Origin: Microbacterium sp. Au-Mic1
Lineage (GTDB): Bacteria > Actinomycetota > Actinomycetes > Actinomycetales > Microbacteriaceae
DNA length: 61,952 nt
Direction of reading: 5' to 3'
NCBI RefSeq assembly: GCF_021341785.1
Contig: NZ_JAJTTF010000017.1
Location: 1-61,952, forward strand
The stretch's first letter is position 1, and every line of letters starts with the position of its first letter. The position numbers and the translations under genes are program-made. The notes under the pieces were generated by a model. That model was not told the origin of the DNA and did no database searches. It worked only from the letters and a program-made list of their open reading frames with translations. This document shows positions 57,992 through 61,952 of this stretch, piece after piece.

Positions 57992-59220
57992 CCTCGCACG
58001 CCGCACAGACATCGGCACAGGCCTGGCAGGGCGCGGCCGACCGCGACCTGATCCTGAACGCGGGACCGCGCTTCGAGCTGCTCGTCCGCGGCGAGGGATC
58101 GCACCTGTGGGACGGCGAGGGGCGACGCTACCTCGACTTCCTCGCGGGGATCGCGGTCACCGCGCTCGGACACTCCCACCCCGTCTTCGTCGAGGCCGTG
58201 TCGCGCCAGGCGGCCACCCTCGCGCACGTGTCGAACTACTTCGCCACGCCTCCTCAGCTCGAGCTCGCGGCCCGGCTGAAGCGACTCGCCGGCACGGGAG
58301 ACGCGGGGCGGGTGTTCTTCGGCAACTCCGGCACCGAGGCCAACGAGGCGGCGTTCAAGCTCGCCCGCCTCCACGGCGGGACGGATCGTCCGCGCATCCT
58401 GTCGCTGGACAACGCGTTCCACGGCCGCACGATCGGTGCGCTCGCCCTCACCGCCAAGGCGTCCATGCGCGATCCGTTCCAGCCGCTGCCCGGAGGCGTG
58501 GAGCACATCCCCGCCACGATCGAGGCGCTCGAAGCGGCGATGGACGACCGGGTCGCGGCGCTGTTCGTCGAGCCCATCCAGGGTGAAGCCGGTGTGCTGG
58601 AGTTGCCGGAGGGCTATCTCCGTGCCGCCCGCGAGCTCACCGCGAAGCACGGCGCGCTGCTCATCGTGGACGAGATCCAGACCGGCGCCGGACGCACCGG
58701 CGACTGGTTCGCGTTCCAGCACGAGGGGATCGTGCCGGACGCGATCACCCTCGCGAAAGGCATCGGCGGCGGTTTCCCGATCGGCGCTCTCGTCGCGTTC
58801 GGGGAGGCGGCGGCGCTGCTGCAGCCCGGCTCGCACGGGTCCACGTTCGGCGGCAACCCGCTCGCCACCGCGGTCAGCAACGCCGTGCTCGAGGAGATCG
58901 AGCAGGCGGGCCTCGTGCAGAACGCCCGGGATCGCGGAGCACAGGTGCGTGCGGCCGTCACCGGGATCGGATCCCCTCTGGTCGCCGGCGTGCGCGGACG
59001 CGGCCTGCTCATCGGCGTCGCTCTCGCGGCCCCGGTCGCGGGCGACGTCGTCGCCGCCGCCCAGCGTCTCGGCCTCATCGTGAACGCCGCCAACGCCTCC
59101 TCGGTGCGGATCGCCCCGGCGCTCACGATCGGCGACGCCGAGATCTCCGAGTTCACCGACCTGTTCACGGCCGCCCTCTCCGAGGTCGCGGCTACCGCTC
59201 TCACGGAGACCCACGCATGA
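57988..59220 (+). CDS. argD: Acetylornithine aminotransferase
   Basis: This 410-residue PLP enzyme has LDFLAGIAVTALGHSHP, FFGNSGTEANEAAFKLAR, FHGRTIGAL, VDEIQTGAGRTG and the PLP Lys in TLAKGIGGGFPIGA. ATG 57988 overlaps the argB stop; the reading frame is normal length and complete. Confidence 0.96.
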   Translation: MTSHAAQTSAQAWQGAADRDLILNAGPRFELLVRGEGSHLWDGEGRRYLDFLAGIAVTALGHSHPVFVEAVSRQAATLAHVSNYFATPPQLELAARLKRLAGTGDAGRVFFGNSGTEANEAAFKLARLHGGTDRPRILSLDNAFHGRTIGALALTAKASMRDPFQPLPGGVEHIPATIEALEAAMDDRVAALFVEPIQGEAGVLELPEGYLRAARELTAKHGALLIVDEIQTGAGRTGDWFAFQHEGIVPDAITLAKGIGGGFPIGALVAFGEAAALLQPGSHGSTFGGNPLATAVSNAVLEEIEQAGLVQNARDRGAQVRAAVTGIGSPLVAGVRGRGLLIGVALAAPVAGDVVAAAQRLGLIVNAANASSVRIAPALTIGDAEISEFTDLFTAALSEVAATALTETHA

Positions 59221-60149
59221 CCCGCCACCTGCTGCGCGATGACGACCTGACGACGGCCGAGCAGACCGAGATCCTCGACCTCGCGCTCGAGCTGAAGAAG
59301 GACCGCTGGGCGGACAAGACCCTCGCCGGTCCGCAGACGGTCGCAGTGATCTTCGACAAGTCCTCGACCCGCACGCGCGTCTCGTTCGCCGTCGGCATCG
59401 CGGATCTGGGCGGATCCCCGCTCATCATCTCCACTGCGAACAGCCAGCTCGGCGGTAAGGAGACCCCGGCGGACACCGCCAGGGTGCTCGAGCGCCAGGT
59501 CGCCGCGATCGTGTGGCGCACCTACGCGCAGGCGGGTCTCGAGGAGATGGCCGCGGGCACCAGGGTGCCGGTGATCAACGCGCTGTCCGACGACTTCCAC
59601 CCGTGCCAGTTGCTCGCCGATCTGCTCACGATCCGGGAGCACAAGGGCGAGCTGAAGGGCCTCACCCTCTCGTTCTTCGGCGACGGGCGCAGCAACATGG
59701 CGCACTCCTACGTGCTGGCCGGCGTCACCGCGGGCATGCACGTGCGAGTGGCCTCTCCCGAGGCCTATGCACCCCGCGCCGATGTGGTGGCCGACGCCCA
59801 CCGCCGCGCTGCGGAGACCGGCGGATCCCTGACCCTCGTCACGGATCCGGACGAGGCCGCAGCTGGAGCAGACGTGATCGTCACCGACACCTGGGTGTCC
59901 ATGGGCAAGGAGGAGGAGAAGGCGCAGCGCCTGCGCGATCTCGGCGCCTACAAGGTCACCACCGGCACCATGGCGCGCGCCGACGGCGACGCGATCTTCA
60001 TCCACTGCCTGCCCGCCGACCGCGGCTACGAGGTCGACTCCGAGGTCATCGACGGCGCTCAGAGCGTGGTCTGGGACGAGGCGGAGAACCGTCTGCACGC
60101 CCAGAAGGCGCTGCTCGTGTGGCTCATCGGAAAGCAGGACCAGCCGTGA
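59217..60149 (+). CDS. argF: Ornithine carbamoyltransferase
   Basis: This 310-residue trimeric enzyme makes citrulline. The carbamoyl phosphate site FDKSSTRTRVSF, the Gln/His block DDFHPCQLLADLLT and the ornithine loop HCLPADRGYEV are all present. It overlaps argD (ATGA) and argH (GTGA). The usual argR and argG genes do not follow; argH does. Confidence 0.96.
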   Translation: MTRHLLRDDDLTTAEQTEILDLALELKKDRWADKTLAGPQTVAVIFDKSSTRTRVSFAVGIADLGGSPLIISTANSQLGGKETPADTARVLERQVAAIVWRTYAQAGLEEMAAGTRVPVINALSDDFHPCQLLADLLTIREHKGELKGLTLSFFGDGRSNMAHSYVLAGVTAGMHVRVASPEAYAPRADVVADAHRRAAETGGSLTLVTDPDEAAAGADVIVTDTWVSMGKEEEKAQRLRDLGAYKVTTGTMARADGDAIFIHCLPADRGYEVDSEVIDGAQSVVWDEAENRLHAQKALLVWLIGKQDQP

Positions 60150-61570
60150 CCGCCGCACACGGCACCAACCAGGGCGCGCTGTGGGGCGGCCGGTTCGCGG
60201 GCGGTCCCGCCGACGCCCTCGCCGAACTCAGCCGTTCGACCCACTTCGACTGGATCCTCGCGCCCTACGACATCGCCGGTTCGCACGCGCATGCCACCGC
60301 GCTCGAGGCCGCGGGCTACCTGGAGGCGGATGAGGCCGTGCGCATGCACGCGGGGCTCGACGCCCTCGCGGCGCGGATCGCCGATGGCACGCTTCTCCCG
60401 CAGCCCGGCGACGAGGACGTGCACGGCGCGCTCGAAGCGGCGCTCATCGCCGAGGTCGGCGCGGATCTCGGCGGGCGTCTGCGTGCCGGGCGCAGCCGCA
60501 ACGACCAGATCGCGACGCTCGTGCGCATGTACCTGATCGACCATGCCCGGGTCATCGCCCGTGAGGTGCTGGGGCTCGTCGACGCCCTCGTCGCTCAGGC
60601 GCAGGCGCACGACAGCGCGATCCTGCCCGGGCGCACCCACCTGCAGCACGCGCAGCCGGTGCTCCTCGCCCACCACCTGCAGGCGCACGCGTGGCCGCTG
60701 GTGCGGGATCTCGAGCGGCTGATCGACTGGCGCGCACGCGCCGGCGTCTCGCCGTACGGCGGGGGAGCACTGGCAGGATCGACGCTGGGTCTCGACCCGG
60801 CGCTGGTCGCCCGTGAGCTCGGTCTCGATCGCCCCGCCGAGAACTCCCTGGACGGCACGGCCTCGCGCGACGTCGTCGCGGAGTTCGCCTTCATCACCGC
60901 GATGATCGGCGTGAACCTCTCCCGCATCTCCGAGGAGATCATCCTCTGGAACACCCGCGAGTTCGGCTTCGTCACGCTCGACGACGGCTACTCCACGGGA
61001 TCCAGCATCATGCCGCAGAAGAAGAACCCCGACATCGCCGAACTCGCGCGAGGCAAGTCCGGGCGCCTCATCGGCAATCTCTCCGGACTCATGGCCACGC
61101 TCAAGGGCCTGCCCCTCGCGTACAACCGCGATCTGCAGGAGGACAAGGAGCCGGTGTTCGACTCGGTCCGCACCCTCGAGGTCGTGCTGCCCGCATTCAC
61201 CGGCATGGTGGCGACGCTGCGCTTCGACACGGAGCGTATGGCGCAGCTGGCGCCCCAGGGGTTCTCGCTCGCGACCGATGTCGCCGAGTGGCTGGTGAAG
61301 AGCCGCGTGCCGTTCCGGGAGGCGCACGAGATCTCCGGTTCCCTCGTACGTGCCTGCGAGCTGCGCGGGATCGGCCTCGAGGATGCGGACGACGCGCTTC
61401 TCGCCGAGGTGTCGCCGCACCTGACCCCGGCCGTGCGCGAGGTTCTGACGATCGAAGGATCCGTGGCGAGTCGCGACGGCGTCGGGGGGACCGCTCCCGT
61501 ACGGGTCGCTGAGCAGCGCACCGAGCTCGTCGCCCGCGCGCAGTCCGCCGCGCACGCGCTCGGAATGTGA
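60146..61570 (+). CDS. argH: Argininosuccinate lyase
   Basis: This 474-residue fumarase-superfamily enzyme releases arginine and fumarate. It has ALWGGRFAGGP, the RAGRSRNDQIATLVRMYL block, GRTHLQHAQPVLLAHH and the signature loop GSSIMPQKKNPD with the catalytic Ser. It starts at GTG 60146, coupled to argF. Last gene of the operon. Confidence 0.96.
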   Translation: MTAAHGTNQGALWGGRFAGGPADALAELSRSTHFDWILAPYDIAGSHAHATALEAAGYLEADEAVRMHAGLDALAARIADGTLLPQPGDEDVHGALEAALIAEVGADLGGRLRAGRSRNDQIATLVRMYLIDHARVIAREVLGLVDALVAQAQAHDSAILPGRTHLQHAQPVLLAHHLQAHAWPLVRDLERLIDWRARAGVSPYGGGALAGSTLGLDPALVARELGLDRPAENSLDGTASRDVVAEFAFITAMIGVNLSRISEEIILWNTREFGFVTLDDGYSTGSSIMPQKKNPDIAELARGKSGRLIGNLSGLMATLKGLPLAYNRDLQEDKEPVFDSVRTLEVVLPAFTGMVATLRFDTERMAQLAPQGFSLATDVAEWLVKSRVPFREAHEISGSLVRACELRGIGLEDADDALLAEVSPHLTPAVREVLTIEGSVASRDGVGGTAPVRVAEQRTELVARAQSAAHALGM

Positions 61571-61603
61571 CCTAGGGGTGCCCCACCGGTACCCGCCCGA
61601 CAG

Positions 61604-61649
61604 CCACGAAACCCCCCTCCAGGCCTTGGCCCGGAGGGGGGTTTCGTGG
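61604..61649 (+). terminator. Terminator hairpin of the arg operon
   Basis: CCACGAAACCCCCCTCC (61604-61620) pairs perfectly over 17 bp with 61633-61649 around a 12-nt loop; the descending arm contains TTT before CGTGG. It starts 33 nt after the argH stop. Confidence 0.8.
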
Positions 61650-61952
61650 TTCATCAGGCATTTCTCGCCGGAGGCGCCCGGAATCACGGCGAACGACACG
61701 CCCGGGATGCGGCCACGATTTGCCGGAACCCCGGGATCCGCGTAACTTATTACTTGTTCGCCCCAAGCGGTAGAGCGAAAGGCCGGAAGGCCTGACTCCC
61801 CAAGCAGCGAACGAAACCCGATCTCAACGAAGAACTTCCCAGGTGGAAGATCTTCGACTATGATTGGGAACTCCCACCTCAGGTTCGCCGCAAGGCGCAG
61901 CGAGGGGGAGTGAGATCAAGCCCTACTTGTGATGCCGCGAGGCTGAACTGTG
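61650..61952 (+). other. Unassigned right-edge region, possible promoter and structured leader RNA
   Basis: No supported coding frame occupies these 303 nt. A plausible promoter is TTTGCC, 18 nt, TAACTT ending about 61748. Downstream are small structures: AGGCC-ggaa-GGCCT in 61780-61795, and AGGTGG/CCACCT near 61840-61880. It looks like the 5' leader of a gene or RNA beyond the window. I found no match to a riboswitch or rRNA start that I know. Confidence 0.35.

Noticed and set aside
61572..61766. 64-codon minus-strand frame after argH
   Set aside because: It runs through the perfect terminator hairpin, has no ribosome-binding site, and resembles no protein.
61740..61952. c-di-AMP riboswitch, tmRNA, RNase P RNA or 16S rRNA leader at the right edge
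   Set aside because: The conserved cores I know for these RNAs are not present in order. The region is left unassigned.

Overview
The window is a high-GC actinobacterial chromosome segment. Gene content and layout fit a member of the Microbacteriaceae, most likely Microbacterium or a close relative: leaderless TAnnnT promoters, a Ku/LigD pair, a LexA/LysM divergon, an Rv3654c-to-Rv3659c-like Tad locus, gluABCD, and hisA of the PriA type. The genus is inferred from sequence recall, not from a search. Coding density is very high and I see no transposase, integrase, CRISPR array or prophage. This is mostly core genome with a few accessory islands.

Layout. 1-2949: ABC exporter, cut by the left edge, whose ATPase carries a strange basic-then-acidic N-terminal tail. 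3030-6867: DUF3039 protein, pncB (NAD salvage), then the murI-rph-rdgB operon. 6980-11557: CDF metal exporter, LigD and Ku (two-gene NHEJ, divergent), DedA membrane protein. 11558-12000: tRNA-Leu(UAG), its terminator and a partial duplicate of both. 12001-14672: aldo/keto reductase, MFS exporter and divergent MarR regulator. 14751-19311: seven-gene Tad/Flp pilus-type locus. 19347-20612: second MFS exporter. 20723-25294: prfB, an NlpC/P60 hydrolase, a 36-residue membrane peptide, ftsE, ftsX, smpB. 25323-27224: S9 prolyl-oligopeptidase-like enzyme. 27328-30693: methionine synthesis, with MetF and MetE read as one continuous 1121-codon frame. 30775-32140: lexA and a divergent SOS-controlled LysM protein. 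32269-36285: hisC-hisB-hisH-priA plus an SseB-like gene. 36330-37734: methyltransferase and a DUF1844 protein. 37767-39343: structured leader, infC with an ATC start codon, rpmI, rplT. 39411-43290: TrmH-type rRNA methyltransferase, two-component system and an orphan TAXI binding lipoprotein. 43464-46920: gluABCD. 47025-51272: small membrane protein, pheS, pheT. 51405-54575: TPP riboswitch, thiM and a ThiE-ThiD-TenA trifunctional fusion. 54874-61570: argC-J-B-D-F-H. 61571-61952: terminator and an unassigned, apparently transcribed region.

Genes cooperate mainly inside compact operons with 4-nt ATGA/GTGA overlaps (murI-rph-rdgB, tad, ftsEX, his, gluCD, thi, arg). Window-wide, at least fifteen genes have a TAnnnT -10 hexamer ending only 6-10 nt before the start codon. 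They are therefore probably leaderless, and I used this signal to choose several starts.

The most interesting items are: the MetF-MetE single frame; the histone-like tail on an ABC ATPase; the SOS divergon with a LexA box on the LysM promoter, plus an in-frame repeat tract behind the LysM stop codon; the tRNA 3'-end duplication; the TAXI protein encoded with a two-component system; and the ATC-start infC with a structured leader. I do not see a clearly undescribed multi-gene system.
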